DNA of 64,000 nt from NCBI GenBank assembly GCA_018268085.1, contig JAFDXE010000007.1:62001-126000 (forward strand). The letters are read 5' to 3'. This document shows, one piece after another, positions 56,542 to 64,000 of this stretch. Positions within the stretch are counted from its first letter, which is position 1; each line of letters starts with the position of its first letter. The notes beneath the pieces are model-generated. The model did no database searches. It was not told where the DNA came from and saw nothing but the letters and a program-made list of their open reading frames with translations. The position numbers and the translations under genes are program-made. The stretch comes from Bacteroidota bacterium. GTDB lineage: Bacteria; Bacteroidota; Bacteroidia; Chitinophagales; Chitinophagaceae.

Positions 56542-57372
56542 ATGACGCTCTTACTTATCCTCATTGTTGTACTGGTTCTCGTTGTAATATCCGGTTACAA
56601 TAATTTGCAAAAGCTGTCTCAACCTGTAAAACAAATGGCTTCCAATGTGCAGGTGATCATCAGCAAAAAAATAAACATGCTCAACCAACTGGTGGAAGTT
56701 GTAAAGAATTACCAGGAAGCAGAACAATTTACCCAGTTAAAAATTGCGCAGGATAATAATGATACTGCCGCTTTGATTGCAAGCTATCAGCAATCCGGAA
56801 GCCTGCTTACTTCTATACAAGGTGTTGCAGATCGTTTTCCCAATCTTAAATCCAGCGATCAATACCAAACGCTGATGCACAAAATCGCAGATTGTGAAAC
56901 GGATGTACAAACGGCAAGACTGGCATTCAACGAAGCGGTTAAGCGATACAATGAAAAGCGATCTTCTATTCCTACTGTTTTTATCGCACAGTTTATGGGA
57001 TTTTCCGAAGCCCGTTATCTTGAGTTTGATATTGCCGGAAACGGAGGTGGAAATATTTTACAGGGTTTTAAAACAGACGATGGTGAGCGTTTGAACAAAT
57101 TATTGAAATCGGCTGGAGACAAAATCGGCAGTGCCGGTAAGCAACTGGCAAACCAGGCAGAATCTGCAGGAAAAATGCTGAGCGACAAAATAAAAGATAT
57201 GCAAACCACCCAGTTTTATTATATGGTTCCGGGTGGTGTACCCAAAGGACCATTGCCTTTAAAAGAAATTGAAAAGCAAATCAGCGAAGGTTCCATTTCT
57301 CCCGATATTAAAGTAGCAGAAAAAGGTTCGGAAGAGTGGAAAGAATTTGCTGCGCTAAAAGAGATGGAATAA
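56542..57372 (+). CDS. LemA-like protein with C-terminal GYF-2 domain
   Basis: A 276-residue protein. An N-terminal membrane segment (1-19) is followed by a LemA-type helical bundle (about 22-160; KKINMLNQLVEVVKNYQEAE, and FNEAVKRYNEKRSSIPTVFI). After a helical linker (about 185-222) comes a GYF-2 type domain (about 226-272; YYMVPGGVPKGPLPLKEIEK). LemA is an anchored coiled-coil protein of unclear role; GYF-2 modules are small protein-binding domains. The join suggests a membrane-tethered adaptor. It has its own promoter and terminator. Confidence 0.88.
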   Translation: MTLLLILIVVLVLVVISGYNNLQKLSQPVKQMASNVQVIISKKINMLNQLVEVVKNYQEAEQFTQLKIAQDNNDTAALIASYQQSGSLLTSIQGVADRFPNLKSSDQYQTLMHKIADCETDVQTARLAFNEAVKRYNEKRSSIPTVFIAQFMGFSEARYLEFDIAGNGGGNILQGFKTDDGERLNKLLKSAGDKIGSAGKQLANQAESAGKMLSDKIKDMQTTQFYYMVPGGVPKGPLPLKEIEKQISEGSISPDIKVAEKGSEEWKEFAALKEME

Positions 57373-57391
57373 AAATTATTTTTACCGAATA

Positions 57392-57420
57392 AAACCGCAA
57401 TTAACCTGCGGTTTTTTTTA
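57392..57420 (+). terminator. Intrinsic terminator after the LemA-GYF gene
   Basis: AAACCGCA (57392-57399) / TGCGGTTT (57407-57414), 7-nt loop, then TTTTTA. It starts 20 nt after the stop codon. Confidence 0.88.
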
Positions 57421-57456
57421 TTGCTGTACAATTGGGATATTTAGATTCAAGAAATT

Positions 57457-58557
57457 ATGTTCATGAAAAGAAGCAGAAAGTACCTCGATTATATTTTAAA
57501 CCCGCTTGATATTCTCCGTACTAAAAAAGTATTGCAGGTAAACCCAACCATTGCACCTAAACGGGAGGAGCCGCAAAATATCCGGATCACCGTTTATGAA
57601 TTTGATAAACAGAAATCGGAGTGTTTTGAATTTACCCAGGCAAAGGATTGTTTAAAATTTATCAGTTCCGCATCAAATGTATGGATCAATGTTGATGGAT
57701 TAAAAAAAGAAGAAGTGGAACTGATCTGTAATCATTTCAACATTCACATGCTGGTTACAGAAGACATATTGAGTATTGGCCAGCGACCCAAAATGGATGA
57801 GATCAACAACACGGTTTTTTGCTTATTGTATATGCTGTACTTTAATAGCGATCAGTCGTCTGTTGAAACTGAACAGATAAGCATTGTGCTGGGAAAAAAC
57901 TGGGTTATCAGTTTCCAGGAAGATCCGAAACGGGATGTGTTTAATGCGCTAAGAGATAAGCTCAGGTTAAACAGCAGTAAGGTTCGTCAAAACGGCGCCG
58001 ACTTTCTATTTTATTCGCTCATCGATCTGATCGTTGATAATTTTTACGTGGTGATGGAAAAGCTGGGAGAAAAGATTGAACTGTTAGAAGAAGATGTGTT
58101 GCGCCATCCCGATTCGAGGAGCCTGGTGAGAATTTCGATGCTGCGAAAAGAAATGATCGTACTTAAAAGAAATATTGCACCGGTAAGGGAAATTGTTGGC
58201 GGAATATTAAGAGGCGATAGTGAGTTGATTGAAGAAAGAACAGAAAAGTATTTTAAAGATGTGTATGATCACGTGGTGCAGGCAAATGACCTTGCTGAAA
58301 ACTATCGTGATGTAATGATGAACATGCAGGATCTTTACCTGAATACCGTAAACCTGAAACTGAATGAAGTGATGAAAGTGATGGCCATCGTAACCTGTTT
58401 ACTGGCGCCCGCCACCGTTATTGGCGGCATTTTCGGAATGAACTTCGAATCCGTTCCACTGTTACACAACCATTGGGGATTTTTTATTTCTGTTGGGTTG
58501 ATGTTGCTGATACCGGTATGGATGATCGTAGTTTTTAAAAAACGGGGCTGGTTTTAA
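57457..58557 (+). CDS. corA: CorA family magnesium/cobalt transporter
   Basis: A 366-residue CorA that forms a pentameric Mg2+ channel. A large cytoplasmic domain (about 1-300) has long helices (EKIELLEEDVLRHPDSRSLV). Two C-terminal membrane segments flank the selectivity signature GMNF (about 327-330, in FGMNFESVP). The C-terminal positively charged end KKRGWF is typical. The stop overlaps that of the convergent DUF2480 gene by four bases. Confidence 0.94.
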   Translation: MFMKRSRKYLDYILNPLDILRTKKVLQVNPTIAPKREEPQNIRITVYEFDKQKSECFEFTQAKDCLKFISSASNVWINVDGLKKEEVELICNHFNIHMLVTEDILSIGQRPKMDEINNTVFCLLYMLYFNSDQSSVETEQISIVLGKNWVISFQEDPKRDVFNALRDKLRLNSSKVRQNGADFLFYSLIDLIVDNFYVVMEKLGEKIELLEEDVLRHPDSRSLVRISMLRKEMIVLKRNIAPVREIVGGILRGDSELIEERTEKYFKDVYDHVVQANDLAENYRDVMMNMQDLYLNTVNLKLNEVMKVMAIVTCLLAPATVIGGIFGMNFESVPLLHNHWGFFISVGLMLLIPVWMIVVFKKRGWF

Positions 58558-59075
58558 ATGTCGCTTTCCTTTGCTTTTTTAAATACCGGTACGGTACTAC
58601 ATGGCTCTCCATACATTATACTTTTTACAACCGGGCGTAAAATAGCGGTGATCTGAACATACGCTTCTTCCGGTATGGGTTGTTCGCCACAACCTTTAAT
58701 TACCACCCGCTTATCTGCATATTCACGGGCATCAATATGGCTGATGTTTTGTAACAATACTTTCTTTTTTACTTCTTCCTCATTTCCAAAGATAATTGCA
58801 GCGGCTACTGGTTGCAGTAAGGTGGCCACCAGCATATATGCCCACATGGGTATGATGGCGTCTGCGGTACAGGTGATGGCCACAATTTTATTGTTGTAAG
58901 CCGATATGTCAAGTGTTTTTAGCGCTTCCCTGAAATCTTTTTCTTTCAGGATCAGGCCCATGAATAAATATTCTTTCAGATCAAAAACGGCAATGGGTTG
59001 GGCAGGAAAATAATTTTCCAGGTCGATAGTAAGGATACCGCTTTCTGCAACTTTGTTTTTAAACAGATCACTCAT
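58554..59075 (-). CDS. DUF2480 family protein
   Basis: A 173-residue cytoplasmic protein of the Bacteroidota DUF2480 family: DLKEYLFMGLILKEKDFREA (about 32), CTADAIIPMWAYMLVA (about 69) and VVIKGCGEQPIPEEAYVQ (about 123) are conserved family segments. Function unknown. An exact TAATTTTG box ends 4 nt before the ATG, so the mRNA is probably leaderless. Confidence 0.85.
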   Translation of the reverse strand: MSDLFKNKVAESGILTIDLENYFPAQPIAVFDLKEYLFMGLILKEKDFREALKTLDISAYNNKIVAITCTADAIIPMWAYMLVATLLQPVAAAIIFGNEEEVKKKVLLQNISHIDAREYADKRVVIKGCGEQPIPEEAYVQITAILRPVVKSIMYGEPCSTVPVFKKAKESDI

Positions 59076-59079
59076 GTTG

Positions 59080-59087
59080 CAAAATTA
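59080..59087 (-). promoter_or_regulatory. DUF2480 promoter -7 box
   Basis: TAATTTTG on the minus strand, 4 nt (CAAC) before the ATG. No TTG at the usual -33 distance. Confidence 0.55.
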
Positions 59088-59145
59088 GATCAATTTATGG
59101 TTGTGTTTCTGTGGCCTGTTGTCGATATTGGTAATTAAATAGCCC

Positions 59146-59180
59146 TTAAAAAAACAACCGGCCCAATGGAGCCGGCTGTT
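59146..59180 (-). terminator. Intrinsic terminator of the PpiD-like gene
   Basis: On the minus strand: AACAGCCGGC / GCCGGTTGTT (59180-59171 and 59162-59153), ten pairs including one G-U, 8-nt loop, then a T-run (59154-59148). It starts 27 nt after the stop of the PpiD-like gene. Confidence 0.88.
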
Positions 59181-59207
59181 AAAATCTAATATGTGGATCT
59201 GATGATC

Positions 59208-61337
59208 TTAAAAATATTTACTGCGTTTGTCTTCGATTTCTGCAGGCTTTTTCAAACCTTCAAACCAATTATTAACCTGGCTGCGCAATGTTGCTTTTCT
59301 TGAATTAGCCTGTGTTTCCATTGCATCGGCAGTATCGGCTGGTTTGCTTTGTACGCTGTTAACTTTAATAAAATAAACGGCACTTGTTCCTGCGATAGGC
59401 GGAGATACTTTATTCTGATAGTCTTTATTGAATGCTGCACCAATAACTTTTGATTCCTGTCCGAGGCCGTTGATGATCTGTGAGGTCATTGTAAGTGATG
59501 AATCCAGTCCGGCCTGTTGTACTTGTTTGTTGTTTGCTGTTGCCAGTGCTTCCAGTGAAGAAACTGCGCCGGCTTTCTTAATAATCAGTTCAGCTTTTTT
59601 CCTGTTCCTGATGATCGCTTCACAACCCGATCTTGCTGTAGCGGCATCCTGTGTGCCCTTTTTAAGAATTTTATCAACCTGTGCCACTACGAATTTATCA
59701 CCAATATTAAAGGGTTCACTTACATCTCCTTTTTTGGCTTCAAACACCCAGCGTACTAACTGGCGTGCATCCTGGAATTCATTGAACTGGTAATCGTTTT
59801 CTTTTATCAATTGCGGAACCTGCGTTAATTGCAGCCCGTTCTTTGAAACATACTTCGCCAATTCAGCAGCCGTTTTTTGTGAAGCAGCTCTTGTTGCTTC
59901 GAGGCTTGCTTTGTTAATGGTTGCTTCGCTGGAACTGATTTCTTTGGCCATATAAGCCATTTTATAAGCAGGCTTAAAATCTTTCTGGCTTAACAGGTCA
60001 ATAACGTGATACCCGAATTGCGTTAATACCACTCCTTTTGAACCTGCAGGTTTTGTAAAACAGAATTCGTTGAATTCCGGTACCATTACGCCATAATTAA
60101 AAGTTCCGAGATCGCCACCTTTAGCGCTGTTGCTTTTATCTGAAGAATATTGCAAAGCGAGTGCGGCAAAGTCAGCCCCGGCATTTACGGCGTTCAGGAT
60201 ACTGTCGGCCAATGCTTTTGCAGCAGAATCTGTTCTGATCATTTTTCCCGATTGATCCTGCAGGGGTATTAATATATGTCTTGCATGTACACTATCCGGC
60301 AATTCTTTAATGGCTATCTTTTTTGCCAGCACAAAACTGTTTTTATCAACATACGGTCCGTACACTGCACCAACCGGCAGTTTGCTTAAAGTATCTGCTA
60401 CTGTTGCATTAAGTTTAGATTTTGGAACAAACTCATCAGAATATTCAATGCTTGAAGTATTTTTTGCCAGGAATGCTTTTGGAGTAGAGTCTGCTGCGAA
60501 TGGCTGGGCAAGATCATCAACCACTTTTTTAATTCTTGCACTGTCTTCTCCGTTTGCCAACTGGCTGAATGCTACATAAGAAATATTGCGTCCTTCTTCC
60601 TGCTTAAACATGTCTTTATGTTTGCTCACATATTCTTCTACATCTTTATCGGTTACGGTTATGGTGCTGTCAGCAATATCTGAATAAGGCAGACTAACAT
60701 AAGATATGCTTGCAAAATTTTTCGCTTCTGCTGTTTCTTTTTGTTGCATCCATGAAGGATAATATACACTTGCATTGAGCATACCTGTATATTTTGCAAC
60801 GGTTTGGGTAATTTTCAGCGGATCGATGATTTGTGCTTCCACCATTTCTCTTTGTTCACCCTTAAATTTTTTAATATTAGCAAGTGCGGCCTGTGCTTTA
60901 CTTACGTCAAGTTTTTGAGTAGCAGAGTCTGTTAAGCCTGGTTCTTTAAGGAAAGGATTATTAGGATCATTGCTTAATAATATATCTCTTAATTCATTAG
61001 AGGTAAATGCAATGCCCAGTTTTTCTGTTTCGGCAAAGAAAATTTTCTCAGCTACGATCTGGTTCCACATATTATCTCTCAGTTGCAGGGTTTGGGTTCC
61101 GCCCGGGCGTTGACCTGAACGTTGTTCCTGCATATCTTCCGACTGCTTTACTCTTTTATTGAACTCACCTAATTCAATGGCTTCTCCGTTTACTTCACCG
61201 ATTTTTGATGACATTGAACTGAACAAGTGGTTACTTCCCTGTTTGGCATCCATCAGGATAAATCCAATCAAACTCAATGCGATGATAACAATCACAATGG
61301 CAGCACCCTTATCACGAATACTTTGAATAATTTGCAT
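59208..61337 (-). CDS. PpiD-like membrane-anchored peptidyl-prolyl isomerase (SurA_N/parvulin)
   Basis: A 709-residue periplasmic foldase anchored by one N-terminal membrane segment (about 13-28, GAAIVIVIIALSLIGFILMD). A SurA-like chaperone domain (about 35-330) is followed by a parvulin isomerase domain (about 345-460; VHARHILIPLQ, YSSDKSNSAKGGDLGTF, TQFGYHVIDL) and a second helical chaperone part. It assists folding of exported proteins, fitting the many secreted products here. ATG 61337 (MQIIQSIRDKG) is chosen because an exact TATTTTTG box lies at 61372-61365; an in-frame start at 61394 is upstream of it. Confidence 0.92.
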   Translation of the reverse strand: MQIIQSIRDKGAAIVIVIIALSLIGFILMDAKQGSNHLFSSMSSKIGEVNGEAIELGEFNKRVKQSEDMQEQRSGQRPGGTQTLQLRDNMWNQIVAEKIFFAETEKLGIAFTSNELRDILLSNDPNNPFLKEPGLTDSATQKLDVSKAQAALANIKKFKGEQREMVEAQIIDPLKITQTVAKYTGMLNASVYYPSWMQQKETAEAKNFASISYVSLPYSDIADSTITVTDKDVEEYVSKHKDMFKQEEGRNISYVAFSQLANGEDSARIKKVVDDLAQPFAADSTPKAFLAKNTSSIEYSDEFVPKSKLNATVADTLSKLPVGAVYGPYVDKNSFVLAKKIAIKELPDSVHARHILIPLQDQSGKMIRTDSAAKALADSILNAVNAGADFAALALQYSSDKSNSAKGGDLGTFNYGVMVPEFNEFCFTKPAGSKGVVLTQFGYHVIDLLSQKDFKPAYKMAYMAKEISSSEATINKASLEATRAASQKTAAELAKYVSKNGLQLTQVPQLIKENDYQFNEFQDARQLVRWVFEAKKGDVSEPFNIGDKFVVAQVDKILKKGTQDAATARSGCEAIIRNRKKAELIIKKAGAVSSLEALATANNKQVQQAGLDSSLTMTSQIINGLGQESKVIGAAFNKDYQNKVSPPIAGTSAVYFIKVNSVQSKPADTADAMETQANSRKATLRSQVNNWFEGLKKPAEIEDKRSKYF

Positions 61338-61364
61338 ACTACTATTAATTAAATTTAAGGACGG

Positions 61365-61372
61365 CAAAAATA
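61365..61372 (-). promoter_or_regulatory. PpiD-like gene promoter -7 box
   Basis: TATTTTTG on the minus strand, 27 nt before the ATG; no clear -33 TTG. Confidence 0.6.
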
Positions 61373-61394
61373 GGGTAAAAAAGGATATTAACAT

Positions 61395-61912
61395 TTAAAA
61401 TTCAGGGCCGAAAGACCTTTACAATAGCCGTAACCATTGGATTTCAGGATTTTTTTGCATCAAAACAGAAGGGTCGTGAAAAAATATTATCCACATCCGG
61501 TTTGTTTATAAAAGTTGTTTTAGGTGAATAACCATAGTTTTCCTTCTTTCCGGATATTGAAAAACGGGGTATAAAAAATCCGGGAAGCCGTTTTACAAAA
61601 ATCGCTGTGCGTAATCCCCGGTTTATTCCATCGCTGCTAACAGGTGTTTTATAAAATAATACCCGGAATTTTTCCACGGCCTGTTTTATTAACAACTGTT
61701 GGTTAACAGGAAACGAAAGTTTTAAAATAAAGGCTTGTAGCTTATGAAAATCAGAAATGGTGCTATTTTACTCAAATGTTAACTACCTGTGGATGGAAGT
61801 GGATAAACTAATAGTTTTAATTTTACATCATCTCTTATAAAATATATATCCACTTATTAACAGCCCTAATAGTAATAAGTGATTATATAAATAAATAGTA
61901 TTAATACATATT
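61395..61912. other. AT-rich 518-bp intergenic region with DnaA-box-like cluster, candidate oriC
   Basis: The largest gap with no credible gene. It contains TTATCCACA (61487-61495, the canonical DnaA box), TTTTCCACG (61670-61678), TGTGGATGG (61788-61796), AGTGGATAA (61798-61806) and ATATCCACT (61846-61854), the last four with one or two mismatches on either strand. AT-rich tracts flank them (61821-61850 and 61870-61910), and TTAACAACTGTTGGTTAAC sits at about 61689-61707. This is the composition of a replication origin. It must also hold the nadA promoter, for which I see no exact box. Confidence 0.45.
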
Positions 61913-62926
61913 ATGGCAGATATTAACAATGAAAAAATCAGGAATGAAATTGTTTCCAACAAAGGATTCCTGGATATTGAAATTGATGTGACGCTTGATT
62001 TATTTGCAGAAATTGAAAAACTGAAAAAAGAAAAAAAAGCGGTGATCCTGGCGCATTATTACCAGGAGCCCGATATACAGGATGTTGCCGACTTTATTGG
62101 TGATAGCCTGGGTCTGTCTCAAAAAGCTGCAAGTACTGATGCGGATATGATTGTTTTTGCCGGTGTTCATTTTATGGCTGAAACCGCAAAAATTCTGAAT
62201 CCCAACAAAAAGGTATTACTCCCCGATTTAAATGCAGGATGCTCATTGAGTGATTCTGCACCTCCTGCTTTGTTCAAATTATTCAGGGATAAGCATCCGG
62301 ATCATATTGTGATAACATATATTAATTGTAGTGCCGGAATGAAAGCATTAAGCGATATCATTTGTACTTCATCCAATGCACAAAAGATTGTTGAAAGTTT
62401 ACCGGCGGATCAGAAGATCATATTTGCACCCGATAAAAACCTGGGTGCGTATATAAATAAACAAACAGGCAGAGATATGCTGCTGTGGAATGGATCCTGT
62501 ATGGTTCACGAGATTTTTAGCCTGGAAAAGATAACCAAACTTAAAATTCGGCATCCAAAAGCGAAGTTTATCGCTCACCCCGAGTGCGAAGCGCCGGTTT
62601 TGGCTTTAGCAGATTATATAGGAAGCACCACCGGACTTTTAAAGTACACGCAGCAAAGTGATGCGAAAGAATTTATCGTGGCAACAGAGACCGGAATTTT
62701 ACACCAGATGCAAAAGGCTTCTCCGGATAAAACTTTTATTCCTGCACCCCCTAATAATACCTGTGCGTGTAACGATTGTCCGTATATGAAATTAAATACA
62801 CTTGAAAAATTATACCTGTGTATGAAATATGAGTTGCCGGAGATTACTATGGATGAACCACTTAGGCTTGCAGCAAAAAAGCCGATTGATCGTATGCTGG
62901 AGATCAGTGCTCAGTTTGGATTATAA
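61913..62926 (+). CDS. nadA: Quinolinate synthase
   Basis: A 337-residue NadA that condenses iminoaspartate with DHAP to quinolinate for NAD synthesis. Visible: [20 protein letters not shown] (about 46), the three [4Fe-4S] cysteine regions GCSLSD (about 110), NGSCMVHE (about 196) and the CACNDC cluster (about 283-288), and [20 protein letters not shown]. The length is normal. nadB and nadC are not adjacent. Its end overlaps the convergent DUF3089 gene by 16 bp. Confidence 0.96.
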   Translation: MADINNEKIRNEIVSNKGFLDIEIDVTLDLFAEIEKLKKEKKAVILAHYYQEPDIQDVADFIGDSLGLSQKAASTDADMIVFAGVHFMAETAKILNPNKKVLLPDLNAGCSLSDSAPPALFKLFRDKHPDHIVITYINCSAGMKALSDIICTSSNAQKIVESLPADQKIIFAPDKNLGAYINKQTGRDMLLWNGSCMVHEIFSLEKITKLKIRHPKAKFIAHPECEAPVLALADYIGSTTGLLKYTQQSDAKEFIVATETGILHQMQKASPDKTFIPAPPNNTCACNDCPYMKLNTLEKLYLCMKYELPEITMDEPLRLAAKKPIDRMLEISAQFGL

Positions 62927-63966
62927 TGCTGAATGCGTGTTTTCACATTTTCTCTTATGTTCATATAAAAGAGATTAATATCACCTACATGGTAGTTTGG
63001 ATTTCGTAGAAATATCTTTCCGAAAAAGTCCGGTTTACTGGTCCATAAAATATTTCCATGTACCTGCGCACTCACTACATGAGGTACTATTTTATTGAAA
63101 TTTTTGAGCACACCGCCTTTATTGAATTTTTTTGCTACCGATTCTTCATTTGTATTCCAGGTAAGGGGATTAACAACGATCGCTTTAAATTTTTCTTCTT
63201 TTACATAATCGGGTTCATATCCGGTTTTAAAAGTGCGCCAGCTTATAATGCAACCTGTAGAGGTAGAGTCGCTACAGGGTTGTAGTTCACTGAAATAATT
63301 TACAGGTACCGGCATACCGATGATATATGCACATATTAGTTGATGTTGTAATGGTTTACCATCGAAATATTCTTTTAAGAGCCTGGCGGCATGAACAGTG
63401 CCCTGGCTATGTGATGCAATGATAATAGGCCGTCCTTTGTTATAGTGTGCTAAATAATATTCGAAAGCATTTTTTACATCTTCATAAGCCAGGTCAAAGT
63501 AAGGCTGTGCTTTTTCTGCGGGTATAAAAAAGCATCGGATATGCGCTTGTCGATATCTCGGTGCATATACTGAACACGATTCATTAAATACGGTAGCCTG
63601 GTAGAGGATGCTGGAGTAATCTGTTTTATTGTTTAAAGTCCAATCGTTAATAGCTGCATTGTATGCGGTATCACTGCTATTAGTAAACGAAGTTGGATAA
63701 ATAAAAAATACATCTGCACTGGTATTGTAATTTTTGTTTTTCGATAAAGGTGCCGGTAAACTATCTGATGGGTCATTTTTAAATGGTGAAGCTGCCCAGT
63801 AATCTGCATTAGAATAATCGGGTATTGTTGAATAGGATATTACATTTTTATTGGGAACTTTTACCGGGTAATTATTTTTTGAGCAGGAAACAAGTGAAAA
63901 AAGAAAAACAAATGCTTCAATGATGAGTAATTCAATTCCATAAAAATATCTTTTGCAAATTTTCAT
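62911..63966 (-). CDS. DUF3089 family lipoprotein, alpha/beta-hydrolase-like
   Basis: A 351-residue lipoprotein with lipobox SLVSCSK (C28). The body matches DUF3089: [11 protein letters not shown] (about 85), [13 protein letters not shown] (about 129), and the nucleophile elbow [16 protein letters not shown] (Ser about 184), so an esterase- or lipase-like activity is plausible. The ATG at 63966 (MKICKRYF) is used because an exact TAGATTTG box ends 3 nt before it; an in-frame start at 63972 would lie inside the box. It appears complete. Confidence 0.87.
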   Translation of the reverse strand: MKICKRYFYGIELLIIEAFVFLFSLVSCSKNNYPVKVPNKNVISYSTIPDYSNADYWAASPFKNDPSDSLPAPLSKNKNYNTSADVFFIYPTSFTNSSDTAYNAAINDWTLNNKTDYSSILYQATVFNESCSVYAPRYRQAHIRCFFIPAEKAQPYFDLAYEDVKNAFEYYLAHYNKGRPIIIASHSQGTVHAARLLKEYFDGKPLQHQLICAYIIGMPVPVNYFSELQPCSDSTSTGCIISWRTFKTGYEPDYVKEEKFKAIVVNPLTWNTNEESVAKKFNKGGVLKNFNKIVPHVVSAQVHGNILWTSKPDFFGKIFLRNPNYHVGDINLFYMNIRENVKTRIQHYNPN

Positions 63967-63969
63967 AAT

Positions 63970-63977
63970 CAAATCTA
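63970..63977 (-). promoter_or_regulatory. DUF3089 gene promoter -7 box
   Basis: TAGATTTG on the minus strand, 3 nt before the ATG; overlaps the alternative start at 63972. No clear -33 TTG. Confidence 0.55.
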
Positions 63978-64000
63978 CATTCGTTGCCGTAAAACATGAA

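Noticed and set aside
61444..61695. 83-residue minus-strand frame in the nadA upstream gap
   Set aside because: No promoter box, composition not protein-like, and it overlaps two DnaA-box-like sites; read as non-coding.
1..64000. CRISPR array, insertion sequence, prophage or genomic island
   Set aside because: No repeat-spacer pattern, transposase, integrase, terminal inverted repeats or block of foreign-looking genes was seen; gene content is ordinary chromosomal.

Overview
The window looks like ordinary chromosome from a Bacteroidota species, most likely of the Chitinophagaceae (Ferruginibacter/Sediminibacterium-like); the family is inference. Evidence: C-terminal type IX secretion (T9SS) sorting domains, an alternative complex III respiratory cluster, family proteins largely confined to the phylum (IPExxxVDY, DUF2480, DUF6787), a TPR histidine kinase with a LytTR regulator, almost no Shine-Dalgarno sequences, and many copies of the Bacteroidota -7 box TAnnTTTG just ahead of genes. 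I see no tRNA, rRNA, CRISPR array, insertion sequence or prophage.

Layout. 0.1-6.3 kb: actA-actB-actC of alternative complex III on the minus strand, with two five-unit heptamer arrays between genes and a dyad over the actA promoter. 6.5-8.7 kb: a DUF6787-PurN fusion, a secreted carboxypeptidase-regulatory-domain protein and msrB. 8.7-19.4 kb: a fused E1 alpha/beta dehydrogenase and a 2869-residue T9SS-exported beta-helix protein. 19.7-24.9 kb: a VWA protein, an active/inactive M16 peptidase pair and an aspartyl protease with a PDZ domain. 25-26.7 kb: mqnC (futalosine route to menaquinone, which the quinol-oxidising complex would need), then a stretch with a 44-codon gene that has its own promoter and terminator. 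26.7-33.3 kb: a SWIM/SNF2 ATPase, comB, gcvT and a methyltransferase. 33.4-36.2 kb: a padR-pspC envelope-stress module with candidate operators. 36.5-41.5 kb: a lipoprotein, feoB and an M28 peptidase.

42-45.2 kb: a minus-strand operon mnmH-(unknown secreted protein)-selD for tRNA 2-selenouridine. 45.3-50.4 kb: rho with an intrinsic terminator, oxyR, alkB and asnS. 50.5-56.4 kb: a LytTR/TPR-kinase two-component pair divergent from four exported proteins. 56.5-59.1 kb: LemA-GYF, corA and DUF2480. 59.2-64 kb: a PpiD-type foldase, a 518-bp AT-rich gap with a cluster of DnaA-box-like 9-mers (candidate oriC), nadA and a DUF3089 lipoprotein.

The most useful result from reading the DNA is a self-consistent promoter set: exact TAnnTTTG boxes lie 3-90 nt upstream of about fifteen genes, several of them 3-4 nt from the ATG, which suggests leaderless mRNAs and fixes several start codons.
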